Source of the DNA: CALXOD01 sp964402715
Lineage (GTDB): Bacteria; Verrucomicrobiota; Lentisphaeria; Victivallales; Victivallaceae
Length of the DNA: 64,000 nucleotides
Assembly (NCBI GenBank): GCA_964402715.1
Contig: CAYODJ010000001.1
Span: 62,001-126,000, forward strand
Reading direction: 5' to 3'
Shown piece by piece: positions 37,101 to 44,275 of the stretch (position 1 is its first letter; every line of letters starts with the position of its first letter). Position numbers and translations under genes: made by a program. Below the pieces are notes generated by a model. That model saw only the letters and a list, made by a program, of their open reading frames with translations. It ran no database searches and had not been told where the DNA came from.

Positions 37101-38756
37101 CATGGCGACGAACATGTCCGCCGAGGGCAGTCCCGTCGAATTCTGCAGAAAGTTGTCAGCCCACATCCGCTTGTCGGCGTCTTCGCCGGAATAGATGCCC
37201 AGCACCTGCTCGTTGTACTGCGCCTTGTTATACGCGGTCGCCTGATAGTCGGCGAGGATCGGATATTCCGGACCGCCGACATAGTCCGGGCATTCGGAGT
37301 TATTGACGCTGCATTTCTCCCAGACGAAGTTCTTCTTCAGCGTCTGCAGCCGAGGATCGTCCTCCGACATGCTCTCTATGGATTCGCAGCGGCAGCGTCC
37401 GCCGCCGCCGGACGCGAGGCCGCTCTTCAGCATCCGGCATCCCCCGTGGCTGATGCTTCCGGTGGGCAGATAGGTATTCGCGAGACGCGCGCCGTTCTGC
37501 CGTTCGGTGGCGAACGCCACGACGTTTCTGGGCGTGTTCTGCCTGACGCCGTCCGGTATCTGACCCTCCTGATAGGTCTTCACCTCGTAGCTGTAATACG
37601 GCCTGCCCGTCTCCGGATCCGTCTGCGGCTTCATCTCCGGCAGCGCGTCGATGTACGCGTCTCTGCCCTCCCAGTACACGACGCCGTAGCTGTTGGCGTA
37701 GTAGGGCACGCCGATGTGCGCCACGTAGGTGGGACGGATCTTCGCCGCCGTCTTCGACACGTCCATCCATTCCGCAGGCGCGCCCATGTTGATCGTGCCG
37801 GGCGGGACGTTGCCGTGTTCGCCCCATTTCACGCTCTGTACGGGCACGTCCACGCGGTAGAGTCTTCCGCCGCTGTCCCAGGATCGGAATCTGCCCAGGT
37901 CTCTGCGATCCTCCTCCTCGTTCAGTTCGTCCCAGTGGCACACCTGCCGGCATGATTTCACGAATTTCGCGTGATGATGCTGCGCGGGGACGTCCGCCGA
38001 ACCCTCGGACTCCAGTATGTTCTCCTCCAGCGTGTCGGAATATTTCTCCAGCGTCTCGGGGCTGTCGGAGACGAGTTCCCCGTCGGCGTTCTTCAGCTTG
38101 AGCGTGTCCTCGTCGAACAGCGGCGGCTCGACTATGATCTCCCCTGATCCCGTCCCCTTGAAGATGTATTCCGTGAACATCCACGGATCGTCCACGTTCG
38201 GGAAAAGTATCGTCTCGGCGTTGAGATCCGACACCTGCGCGAAACGGTAGTCCGTCTGGAACTTGTCCACCCATGTGTTCCAGCTGCTCAGCTGCAGCGC
38301 GGACGTGTTGAGCGGATAGTAGCTGAGATCGTACAGCGACTCCATCGGCCCTCCCGGGCCGACCAGGTTCTCCGGCATTATGTCGTATTCGAAGCCGGAG
38401 CCGTCGCCCCAGCAGCTGAACGGCGTGAAGACCTCGTGCTCGTTTCTGATCTTCTCGTCATAGTCGGGGATGTCGTCGAATCCCGCTTTCTCGGCGGGAC
38501 GCGGCGTCCTGTCGTCCCCCGGTCTCAGTCGCGGCGTCTGATCCTCCGGGGACCGCTTCTCCGCATAGTCTATCTCGTATTCGGTATGTTCCTGAACGTC
38601 CGTCCAGCGCTGTATGCTGACTTTCAGCGGCCGGGTCTCGCCGCTCTCTCCTACGGGTTTCTTGTACAGCGGACAGAATTCGGGATCTATGTAGCAGTAT
38701 TCCAGACACGCAGGCTTCCGGAAGCTGTGTTCGCCGTTTTCGACTCTGATCGACAT
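31116..38756 (-). CDS. Giant virion protein (2546 aa) with embedded zinc-ribbon-like and discoidin-like modules
   Basis: A 2546-residue protein heading the leftward giant-gene operon. Two Cys clusters stand out: around residue 1020, HCPQCDYYLAWRF followed by LCPWCGSRL; and around 1940-1975, CSSCMCPNEDCVTHG followed by TCPGCGADLSG. Both look like zinc ribbons, which is unusual in a phage structural protein. After the second cluster (about 2000-2090) comes a sandwich resembling a discoidin (F5/8C-like) domain with RARYIQIEVDPAE. The rest is Tyr/Trp/Asp-rich beta structure. No transmembrane segment. Likely a long tail fibre or tip protein. Zinc binding is inferred from Cys spacing. Confidence 0.75.
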   Translation of the reverse strand: MSIRVENGEHSFRKPACLEYCYIDPEFCPLYKKPVGESGETRPLKVSIQRWTDVQEHTEYEIDYAEKRSPEDQTPRLRPGDDRTPRPAEKAGFDDIPDYDEKIRNEHEVFTPFSCWGDGSGFEYDIMPENLVGPGGPMESLYDLSYYPLNTSALQLSSWNTWVDKFQTDYRFAQVSDLNAETILFPNVDDPWMFTEYIFKGTGSGEIIVEPPLFDEDTLKLKNADGELVSDSPETLEKYSDTLEENILESEGSADVPAQHHHAKFVKSCRQVCHWDELNEEEDRRDLGRFRSWDSGGRLYRVDVPVQSVKWGEHGNVPPGTINMGAPAEWMDVSKTAAKIRPTYVAHIGVPYYANSYGVVYWEGRDAYIDALPEMKPQTDPETGRPYYSYEVKTYQEGQIPDGVRQNTPRNVVAFATERQNGARLANTYLPTGSISHGGCRMLKSGLASGGGGRCRCESIESMSEDDPRLQTLKKNFVWEKCSVNNSECPDYVGGPEYPILADYQATAYNKAQYNEQVLGIYSGEDADKRMWADNFLQNSTGLPSADMFVAMGMGMSGRLGREDIYNPTEVSVWYEAQFEVVYEPENPVRLSRQLNSGNGFGRGVEVLRGTGKMALNTYESSNAFKGDTVFFGDMDQQGFSRWFETPMFCARAAFCNDICGVAMQDGWDPSRRAGNSEGSCRYYRSAGTRGASGHPGCPTACVQKRALEFQNTMTTCSPVLLSLAEMWKALSDEERRLYNDDPGNTYWFDRSGSVGGDEVWDVWSRSESVVADLGGVYVKDTRGAHGSDGSMSLCGKIHLADPVRGFFWYQALDNAGAEKAIWFCRCDADFVKFTRNTLIITNENKFIGGYHPQYKDYSKMGPEFLQDVESDAYRDAMGDIVGDVDYDGAPQAMNKQGYWTDASGDYIVDEQSVGADSPISTDESRKDAGAPVTISMKKGNTFLDTTSGEMRHPKTVNCAVHSNDPLWLLEEFRKSEINVETGLREGRPMLEDDSGGDPYWAPPTVHNRYALPTMRLAAHCPQCDYYLAWRFRDMLCPWCGSRLERIHGSRGEHMDVGSRWPADASIMRKFFKLNAIGTVQVWAPPGTCVPLDGYYWKNPTVVTNTIIRQIKYRLGDFKDNAWQGSGMSASREFSLGYPEQTGYFVPVPDFVSAEDDEGEVYGTVRWTGVSKEDRGRYASYNGVMPYNPLPGFATDDANEALMLPYTDASDDGLKMITVAEMTALRNRIEPITAYCSDLPGQSDFPRRRASYEKRTEPEVPRYISRGHCRVPSVILAANDSGIDSHVQFWSGDYEWGTVREYYPPGLSWWWLNGLLGGRYSDLTGGNYHMDGIEEYAGTPYRQSGGHRTVAKCAMFIHGILPLDKDILAAYAIVSPAGEPYKEPLGRSWSGFVYYDHYHPFTEKHFEDGRYRHLHGQAGSDGVYDSEGNYHDVPKKEISANAGSPVVPMDERDYYDFATDSNRPATYRSLYASDFLRNWTGLPGVRDEGFWKHYGAPKTDLNGGDDPIYAYGSDVDSGLVYNDRLSASTKADMKFRFVGVDKDGSLRQNWCSDDIWQNLTQEEMQEETERSLVDVEFSASDGSRQNDVTFDFQRFADEFVSSTLPEQMQSIPGYFDFTGSNTERRVPNSVDMERKEESSGYDRPVIIQASSGTPPTSYTGSTGDSQAGVVSHVFDITSLFKAHYNARIDRRYYCKAGRTLEEVSKTKFEIPEWQGVGVWARRGEAEKWNSRQEPDGWIAGYLLNDDCTMPALESDRTVPEPANDGTQYRLADAGIQFLCTFLLPFTVRKGSECYWISDNGEKSDVGRLPTGGRVTTPEQAVELLEKMFGESYEYTTVSSSSCLVRKKTQNPADTLEIKECPNSCYGYFSLPTGCISGIQDRVAGVTSFASGYHPSGLVNGRSWVTNSYIFEPQTAIFDLCRAPLEESEKNWRYQAPSINCSSCMCPNEDCVTHGSTVGIYSERKKLSFGDGQTTCPGCGADLSGEPGAVTIAGDGLYSWYYQESFQENPFITGFEIAAAEKTSFRVSCRHSEGAVWTSLLNVVYDPAASGNAGGYTYSFDGKTHSAASVPTLFRLGEGNWRRARYIQIEVDPAETDEKLVFDSSELRMENGYTLRASGSFQSMGLFDWSGLDCTVTYTTDADGKAATKTERRILSAATLNDDMTELSFHFKGGLDAKSVSKLTLTPKRYTSEIRSFKVYGFHYKKSDLTMTGGAREKYFLFSTKKNVYQLEEFPTQILAVSIGRNDSGGVLLEETDSRDDLRYALSERHVRTIGADGGYEQRSVHVISAGNYYFDAAHNRLYLPATGVAAGKEIPLRDFEQSLKDTRENISFYPTRLSIRYWTGSGEPVTLEAKAENQGPSYQVEKDAITVIENIGDLPDNGMSAKMPDMRGNIKRRPIPWVCYNHVPATLHYSTQTLTGGYFRISPCLKSSALGNTVDNDKFFVDQFGENLTGVIGLCRTEVTFYGAPEQVVSGTIWVKAPAYTTKVIDTGSGEAVTIRERTGGIKNGCLIFKLPIKPCKGRKSLCWSAPTIVVYAKERNPSDPF

Positions 38757-39037
38757 CGGTGGATGAAAATCCTCTTTGCAATAGCCGTCTTAATAAAGCT
38801 GCGGGATTTTTGCTGGTTTCCGGAAGGCGGGGGACGGCGCGGCGGACGGTTTCATGCGTCCGTTCCGCTCCTCCCGGGCATCGGACGGGAAAATTCTCGC
38901 GATTTTATCGTATTTTTTTTTTTTTTTCATATTTGATTTCCGGTTTTGAGCGGTGTAATAGGTACCGAAACGCTTTCAGCCGAGCTTCAACATCCTTTCA
39001 CGCGAAACACGGTGAAATTCAGAAAAAAGGAGACGAA
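38757..39037. promoter_or_regulatory. Divergent intergenic region with a 15-T tract
   Basis: A 281-base gap between the divergent 2546-residue virion gene (leftward) and the Nmad3 gene (rightward), so it should hold promoters for both. It contains an uninterrupted run of 15 T (38913-38927), and 5 bases later TTGATT (38933-38938), with TAATAG 17 bases after that; this is a weak sigma70-like pair facing right. AAAAAAGGAGACGAA precedes the Nmad3 ATG. The T run could be an intrinsic terminator, a flexible promoter element, or length-variable. Confidence 0.45.
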
Positions 39038-39901
39038 ATGACCAGATTTGTCCTGAGCAGAAAAGGCTTCGACAGCTCGTACGGTAAACACCCCAGTCTG
39101 ATCCTGCCCGACGGCACGATGCTGTCCATACCTATTCCGGAGCAGAACTCCGCAGGAGAGAGATTCGATACCGGCAGAAGATTTTCGGAGCTGAACCTGC
39201 CGCCTCTTCCATATCCCGTCGACATGGACAGCTGCTGCCATCTCGATCCCGACATCCGCGAGAGCATCTGGAAGAAGCTGCCGGAAAACTGGGTGCCGTC
39301 TTTCGGACAGTGCAATGCGGCCCAGTCTCATCTCCGCAACCATGACATCGGGGCGGGGGACGTCTTCCTGTTCTTCGGACTGTTCCAGAAAGTGGACGAC
39401 GGCGGCCGTCTCGTCGGCAGATGCTTCCACGCCATCTGGGGATACATGCAGGTGGAGTCGGTGCTGCATCTCGACGATCCGGAAGACGCGCGGACGGCGT
39501 CCGAAAGATTGCCGTGGCATCCACACACGACGGGGACGGTCCGCAGTCTCGAACCGTACGAAAAGCACAACACGCTGTACGTCGGCAGCAGGCGCGGAAA
39601 ACTCCGCATCGACGGCAGGGAATGCGGCTATCCGTCCTACGGCGCCTTCAGGTTCACGGGGGATTCGGAAAAGTTCCTGCGTCTCACGATCAGGGAGTCG
39701 CAGCAGACCACCCGCTGGGATTACGAAGCGCTGCCGTGGGTGGATCGGATCGGCAGGCGCAGCAACATGACCTACCATCCGGACATGTTTCAGACGGAGT
39801 ACTTCCAGAGCGCCAGCCGAGGAGAGGAATTCGTGATCGCGCGGGAAAAGTCCTCCACGGCCGAGTCGAGACTGCTGGAAATTCTGAATGTCGCGGTGTA
39901 A
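39038..39901 (+). CDS. Nmad3-family nucleotide-modification-associated protein
   Basis: A 287-residue protein matching Nucleotide modification associated domain 3: FVLSRKGFDSSYGKHPS, LILPDGTMLSIPIP, CCHLDPDIRES, FGQCNAAQSHL, GAGDVFLFFGLFQ and FHAIWGYMQV appear in the order typical of the family. The family is linked by genome context to DNA base modification in phages and bacteria; its reaction is not established. Start at ATG 39038 is set by AGGAGA seven bases upstream. It begins a four-gene rightward unit. With the glycosyltransferase and C5 methyltransferases earlier in the window it supports cytosine-derived hypermodification. Confidence 0.85.
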   Translation: MTRFVLSRKGFDSSYGKHPSLILPDGTMLSIPIPEQNSAGERFDTGRRFSELNLPPLPYPVDMDSCCHLDPDIRESIWKKLPENWVPSFGQCNAAQSHLRNHDIGAGDVFLFFGLFQKVDDGGRLVGRCFHAIWGYMQVESVLHLDDPEDARTASERLPWHPHTTGTVRSLEPYEKHNTLYVGSRRGKLRIDGRECGYPSYGAFRFTGDSEKFLRLTIRESQQTTRWDYEALPWVDRIGRRSNMTYHPDMFQTEYFQSASRGEEFVIAREKSSTAESRLLEILNVAV

Positions 39902-39945
39902 TGTTCCGGAGAGCGCGGATCACGTGCGCCGGATCGGGCGGTTGT

Positions 39946-40590
39946 ATGAAAGCGGGTTCTGAAATGTCAGCTGCAATCTGCGGAGCGGCGCGGGTGCGCC
40001 GCAGTCCGCGCGACGCGGTCTTCCGTATCGATGAACGGGACGGCGATCGCGCCGCGACGCTCCGTGACATCGCGGTGCGGTGGCTTGCGCCGGTGCCTGC
40101 GGAGGCGTTCTGGTACTACAGGGAAAACCCGCTGGACGACGATCTGGATTATCTGGACGACGGCAATTTCAGCGATCGTTACATCAAGACCGTCTTCATG
40201 AGTCACATGAAAGCGGCGGCGCATCCCTATGACGTCGCGGATCTGCTGAAGCGGCTCTCGTGCGATCCCGACGGGGAAGTCACGCCGCTCGAAATCTTCC
40301 TGTGCTCGGAGAGTTCGCTTGAAAACCGTCGGTATACGCGGGAGCTGACGGGCTACGCGTCGGACGGCGTCTCCTCCTCCGACGGCGCCGGTCCGCGCAG
40401 CCGTCTGACGCAGGTGTATTCCGAGATCGGCGCGCCGGGCGACGACTTCTGCGGTTTCGTTCTTACGAACGGCATGAACCGGCTTCCCGTCGGCAGAAGC
40501 CGCGTCTCCGTGAGGGACAGACTGAAAAAACCGGAATACGACCTGTTGAGCGGACGAGCCGACGTCGCCGGCCTCCGTCTGCAGCGGTGA
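39946..40590 (+). CDS. Hypothetical protein following Nmad3
   Basis: A 214-residue protein. ATG 39946 is chosen; ATG 39901 (overlapping the Nmad3 stop) and 39964 are alternatives, none with a strong ribosome binding site. Content: a positively charged N-terminus, then a conserved-looking core LAPVPAEAFWYYRENP followed by acidic DDDLDYLDDGNF and a helical region. No Cys pairs or catalytic motif recognised. Co-transcription with Nmad3 suggests a part in the same process. Confidence 0.55.
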   Translation: MKAGSEMSAAICGAARVRRSPRDAVFRIDERDGDRAATLRDIAVRWLAPVPAEAFWYYRENPLDDDLDYLDDGNFSDRYIKTVFMSHMKAAAHPYDVADLLKRLSCDPDGEVTPLEIFLCSESSLENRRYTRELTGYASDGVSSSDGAGPRSRLTQVYSEIGAPGDDFCGFVLTNGMNRLPVGRSRVSVRDRLKKPEYDLLSGRADVAGLRLQR

Positions 40591-40608
40591 ATTTTCACGG
40601 AACGTCCG

Positions 40609-40812
40609 ATGGATCTCGACAGGACAGCGCGCGCATGGATGACGTTCCGCAGAAATCTCGACGGTGTCATACATGCGTCGCGTCTCAACAGGATGAACGA
40701 CCGCTTCAATCTGCATTCCGACTTCCGGCACACCGACATCAGAGACATGCTGGTATGCCTTGACGCGGCTCTGAGAAGTCTCGACGTCATCCGCAGCGAG
40801 CTTCAGAAATGA
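40609..40812 (+). CDS. Small helical protein, paralogue of the 68-residue protein at 60133
   Basis: A 67-residue protein (LDRTARAWMTFRRNLDGVIH, then RFNLHSDFRHTDIRD, then LDAALRSLDVIRSELQK). It clearly aligns with the protein at 60133-60339 on the other strand (FRRELDTIIRSDRLMKLN, FNLHPDFHRTDLDSM, LDAALHSLRVIQEELQ), so the two are paralogues about 20 kb apart. Its stop overlaps the next gene start as ATGA. Probably forms a helical hairpin; function unknown. Confidence 0.7.
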   Translation: MDLDRTARAWMTFRRNLDGVIHASRLNRMNDRFNLHSDFRHTDIRDMLVCLDAALRSLDVIRSELQK

Positions 40813-41507
40813 CCGGGGAGGACATCGACGGCAGGCTTGAGAACGTGGTCCGCAGATACGCCGCCGTCAGGGAGCTGTTCGAAAATCCGCGCCTTCTCGC
40901 CGATCACGGCGACAGTCCGGAGCTGATCAGTGCAATTGAGGAGATGTACGCGGAACTCCTGCGGATAAGGCGCGACGTCGAGGAATACGAGCGTTCGCTG
41001 CCCGCGATGTCGAAGAGCGCCGCCGCCGGCTACAGACCGCCCGATACGAGGGTCGCTCCGGACGAGCCGTCATGTTCCGCCGGCTCTCCGTCCTGCCGGG
41101 CGGAGGCGGGATTCCTGCAGGAGGTCTTCGAAAACACGCGCAACACGGCGTGTCTTCTGTTCAGTTCTGTATGCTCGTGGGTGCTGGACACGTCCGATAT
41201 GCAGCTGCAGGGCGGACACGCATGGATCGGCCAGCTGCTCTCCGCAGCGCTGATGATCTACGGTTCCGTCGTCGGCGTCGTCCAGTACTTACAGCTGCGG
41301 AAGCTGGCGAAGCTGCCGGACGGACGGCGATTCGAGGAACGCGCTTCGCTGCGGGACAGACAGCGTCAGCTCGACACTCTGTTCATCGTGATGCCGTTCG
41401 TCGTGATGCCGATGTTCTACAGACCGTTTGTCCTGGTGATTCTGTGGCATCTGTTCTTCACCGGGTTCCTGCGCCGGCTGTCCATGCGAAGCGGAAAGCG
41501 CCGCTGA
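40809..41507 (+). CDS. Putative membrane protein with N-terminal coiled coil
   Basis: A 232-residue protein. Residues 1-65 are helical and charged (ENVVRRYAAVRELFENPRLL), consistent with a coiled coil; residues about 66-100 are Pro/Ser-rich. Three hydrophobic segments follow: ACLLFSSVCSWVL (about 110-122), IGQLLSAALMIYGSVVGVVQ (about 138-158), and a longer one near 190-222 (TLFIVMPFVVMPMF, PFVLVILWHLFFTGFL). It ends in a basic tail. No holin or known transporter signature beyond the topology; a holin-like or superinfection role is possible but unsupported. Last gene of the Nmad3 unit. Confidence 0.65.
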   Translation: MTGEDIDGRLENVVRRYAAVRELFENPRLLADHGDSPELISAIEEMYAELLRIRRDVEEYERSLPAMSKSAAAGYRPPDTRVAPDEPSCSAGSPSCRAEAGFLQEVFENTRNTACLLFSSVCSWVLDTSDMQLQGGHAWIGQLLSAALMIYGSVVGVVQYLQLRKLAKLPDGRRFEERASLRDRQRQLDTLFIVMPFVVMPMFYRPFVLVILWHLFFTGFLRRLSMRSGKRR

Positions 41508-41690
41508 AAAGCTTGCAGTCGTGTTTCGGCACGTTTTCGGACGCTTCCCGCACGGGTCGGCGTTCTGCATATGCAGTTTCATAGGTGCACGGGAAACCCG
41601 TCCAGAAAACGCTGCGAGGACAGATTTACCGTATCCGGGATCGGACGGGAAGCGCGAAAATCCGTGCGATGCGGGCTGCCGCCACGGCGG
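41508..41690. other. Short gap between convergent genes
   Basis: A 183-base spacer between convergent genes. It includes the perfect palindrome CTGCATATGCAG (41565-41576). No convincing terminator hairpin with a U-tract and no gene were found. Confidence 0.4.
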
Positions 41691-42725
41691 TTACATCCGT
41701 TGCCGGGATTCGCCTGTGATCTTTCTGGCGATTCTGATCAGTTTGCATGCAGCCGTCATCTCCGCACTTTTCGACGGGGAGACACGTCCGCTCCGCTGCG
41801 CGAAACGCCGCATGTTGGACTGCACTTCTCCGTAATATGTCCTTTTCGAGTCAATGCTGACGCCGGATCGTGAATCGCCGACGTAATTGACTGTCCTTAT
41901 GAATGCGCCGCAGACCATCACCTCGCATTCGTCCCTGTGCTTGAACATGAACGGCCGTTCCCGTCTGCCTATGCATGAGGCGACGCAGGCGCTGATCGGA
42001 ATCCTCGCTGTTACCGTTGTCTTGATGCTGCCATCGATGGAGAATCGCAGATCGGGATTCGTAGTCCAGCTTTCGAAGTTGTTGCCTCTGTAAGGAACTT
42101 TCTCTCCCAGTTCTCCCGATATTTTTGAAAGCTGGTTATGATCGGTGCTGCGAAACAGCGTGATGGTGTCGTCGTCGTTCGCGAGTCCGGTCATGCGAAG
42201 GATTTCCTGCTCGCTCATCATGTAGTTTCTGACATCCTGGAGCGTGTCTGGGCTGTACATCGGTATGCGATGTCTGTCGTTCCTGAAATCCGGGCTCAGG
42301 TGAAACAGATATCCCATCAGCGTCGAGAGACGGTGGGATACGGACAGCTTCTTCTTGTCCGCGAAAGCGACGATCAGCCTGTCGAATCTGAGATATGTTT
42401 CACGGTGATTGCCGAGAAGGGAGATTACCGTGTCCGCCGCCGCGTAATCCCTTGTCATGTCAGAAGATACAAAACTGACAACCTGTCGCGGATCGTCGGC
42501 GATCCTGGAAATCCTCGCGCACAGTTCCGGAGACGGCTGCACCGTCGACGGATTGTGAACGAGCAGACTGGGTACATGTCCTCTTCCGCGATCGCTCCCT
42601 CTCGCCCAGCCGTGTCCGGTCAGATACCATCCCCCGCCTTTCGGCCGATTGCTGTGTGTGGGATCATAGCGATACTCATATTCGCCGGTATAGCCGGATT
42701 CATCGTAAGCGACGATATATCTCAT
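41691..42725 (-). CDS. Hypothetical protein with DESG-containing N-terminus
   Basis: A 344-residue protein starting MRYIVAYDESGY with GAGGAG nine bases upstream. An N-terminal DESG after a beta strand is reminiscent of DUF3800-type proteins (RNase H-like fold), but the rest does not match clearly, so this is only a suggestion. Later segments include RFDRLIVAFADKKKLSVSHR, FRSTDHNQLSKISGELG and a basic C-terminus RKITGESRQRM. It forms a coupled unit with the 191-residue gene upstream. A truncated copy of its start exists at 43362-43472. Function unknown. Confidence 0.7.
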   Translation of the reverse strand: MRYIVAYDESGYTGEYEYRYDPTHSNRPKGGGWYLTGHGWARGSDRGRGHVPSLLVHNPSTVQPSPELCARISRIADDPRQVVSFVSSDMTRDYAAADTVISLLGNHRETYLRFDRLIVAFADKKKLSVSHRLSTLMGYLFHLSPDFRNDRHRIPMYSPDTLQDVRNYMMSEQEILRMTGLANDDDTITLFRSTDHNQLSKISGELGEKVPYRGNNFESWTTNPDLRFSIDGSIKTTVTARIPISACVASCIGRRERPFMFKHRDECEVMVCGAFIRTVNYVGDSRSGVSIDSKRTYYGEVQSNMRRFAQRSGRVSPSKSAEMTAACKLIRIARKITGESRQRM

Positions 42726-43297
42726 TTTCCCTTGCTCCTCGCCCATGCCACCAGTTTTTCCTCGGTGAACTCACCATTCTCAAGTCTCTTCATATACCGT
42801 TTTGCCAGCGTATGCGTGATCATGGGATCGCCGTAGTCGAGATCTGCGTCTCTCCCATGCTTGAAGACGGATTCCAGCTGCTCTTTTCTCCGTCTTTCTA
42901 TCTCATCGAAGAAATTCGGATCGTCGTAATACAGCCCCTTGTGACTGTAGTTCCTGGCGATACCGTTGAAGTGCATGATAAGCTCTTCCAGCGTGAGTCT
43001 GTGTACTTTGCCTTCTTCGTCTTTTTTCAACAATTCTATCATCTCGGCGAACTCTTCAAGCTCATCCCTGAAGTCGTCACGGTTCATCCCGTACTGCTTG
43101 ATTCGCCATTCAAGGATGTCGCGTTCATGTTCCAGCTCATGGTAGTTGTTGGTGTCGATCATGTTGGAATATCCACCATGGGCTTCGTACCATTCGCCGG
43201 AAAGATCCATGGCTTTTGTCAACTTATTCGTATCTTTTAGATACTTGAAGAAAATGGGATCTTCGTTGTCTTTTACCGGTTGTTTGAATCTGCTCAT
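42722..43297 (-). CDS. Hypothetical protein, duplicated copy A
   Basis: A 191-residue charged helical protein, MSRFKQPVKDNEDPIFF at the start, with repeated motifs HELEHERDILEWRIKQYG and EEGKVHRLTLEELI. Its stop overlaps the DESG gene start by four bases. It is nearly identical at DNA level to copy B (43469-44041), so the two arose by recent tandem duplication of a unit containing this gene and the start of the DESG gene. GGGGACG precedes the ATG. No domain recognised. Confidence 0.75.
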   Translation of the reverse strand: MSRFKQPVKDNEDPIFFKYLKDTNKLTKAMDLSGEWYEAHGGYSNMIDTNNYHELEHERDILEWRIKQYGMNRDDFRDELEEFAEMIELLKKDEEGKVHRLTLEELIMHFNGIARNYSHKGLYYDDPNFFDEIERRRKEQLESVFKHGRDADLDYGDPMITHTLAKRYMKRLENGEFTEEKLVAWARSKGK

Positions 43298-43361
43298 GAT
43301 CGTCCCCTTTCTGACGTTTTTTCGTTGGATTTTTGCTGTTTCGACATCTTAGTCTGCTTGT

Positions 43362-43472
43362 TTATGCTTTGTTCCAACGTACAAAGAAACAAGTAATTTC
43401 AATCGTCGGCACAATTACATTTTCCCCGGAATCATAGCCGGATTCATCGTAAGCCAGAATACGTTTCATCAT
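43362..43472 (-). pseudogene. Truncated remnant of a second DESG gene copy
   Basis: After the duplicate 190-residue gene, the leftward strand starts MMKRILAYDESGYDSG, closely matching the first codons of the 344-residue gene, then diverges and stops after 36 residues. This is the truncated second member of the tandem duplication, cut about 13 codons into the gene. Whether the 36-residue peptide is made is unknown. Confidence 0.7.
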
Positions 43473-44041
43473 CTTTTGCTCCTCGCCCATGCCACCAGTT
43501 TTTCCTCCGTGAACTCACCATTCTCAAGTCTCTTCATGTACCGTTTCGCCAGCGTATGCGTGATCATGGGATCGCCGTAGTCGAGATCTGCGTCTTTTCC
43601 ATGCTTGAAGACGGATTCCAGCTGCTCTTTCCTACGTCTTTCTATCTCATCGAAGAAATTCGGGTCATCGTAATACAGCTCCTTGTGGCTGTAGTTCCTG
43701 GCGATACCGTTGAAGTGCATGATCAGCTCTTCCAGCGTCAGTCTGTGTACTTTGCCTTCTTCGTCTTTCTTCAACGCTTCTATCATCTCGGCGAAGTACT
43801 TAAACTCATCCCTGAAGTCGTCACGGTTCATTCCGTACTGTTTGATTCGCCATTCAAGAATGTCGCGTTCATGCTCAAGCTCATGGTAGTTGTTGGTGTT
43901 GATCATGTTGGAATATCCACCATGTGCTTCGTACCATTCGCCGGAAAGATCCATGGCTTTTGTCAGATCCCTTGTGTCTTTAAGATACTTGAAATAAATA
44001 GGATCCTCATTGTCTTTTACCGGTTGTTTGAATCTGCTCAT
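43469..44041 (-). CDS. Hypothetical protein, duplicated copy B
   Basis: A 190-residue protein almost identical to copy A. Differences include DPIYFKYLKDTRDLTKAM versus DPIFFKYLKDTNKLTKAM, SNMINTNN versus SNMIDTNN, and FKYFAEMIEALKKDEEGK versus LEEFAEMIELLKKDEEGK. The start ATG (44039-44041) is preceded by AAAGGGACGATC, as in copy A. Differences are mostly single-base, consistent with a recent duplication followed by slow divergence. Downstream only a truncated DESG gene remains. Function unknown. Confidence 0.75.
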   Translation of the reverse strand: MSRFKQPVKDNEDPIYFKYLKDTRDLTKAMDLSGEWYEAHGGYSNMINTNNYHELEHERDILEWRIKQYGMNRDDFRDEFKYFAEMIEALKKDEEGKVHRLTLEELIMHFNGIARNYSHKELYYDDPNFFDEIERRRKEQLESVFKHGKDADLDYGDPMITHTLAKRYMKRLENGEFTEEKLVAWARSKR

Positions 44042-44275
44042 GATCGTCCCTTTCCTTTTGTCCTGCGGACTCTCTTTCGATCCGCCGTGCATGCCTTTCC
44101 ATGTGACTTGCGGACACAGCAGCGGCTCTGTCCGACTACATCTCCGAATGCGGCATGATGCGCCCGACGGACAGGTCCTTTCACGTTTCTTTATGAAGCG
44201 TCGAAAGATTTTTGCGAAATTTTCGGAGTTTTCGCGAAATCCGGGGGAGGAGCGAGTCGCAACAGCTGATGCCGC

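Larger units (their letters stand above)
42692..44055 (-). repeat. Tandem duplication of a two-gene unit
   Basis: The interval of about 42692-43309 is repeated at about 43437-44055 with few differences. The unit covers the 190-residue gene, its ribosome binding site, and the first about 13 codons of the DESG gene. The boundary within the second DESG gene defines where the duplication or later deletion ended. Confidence 0.75.
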
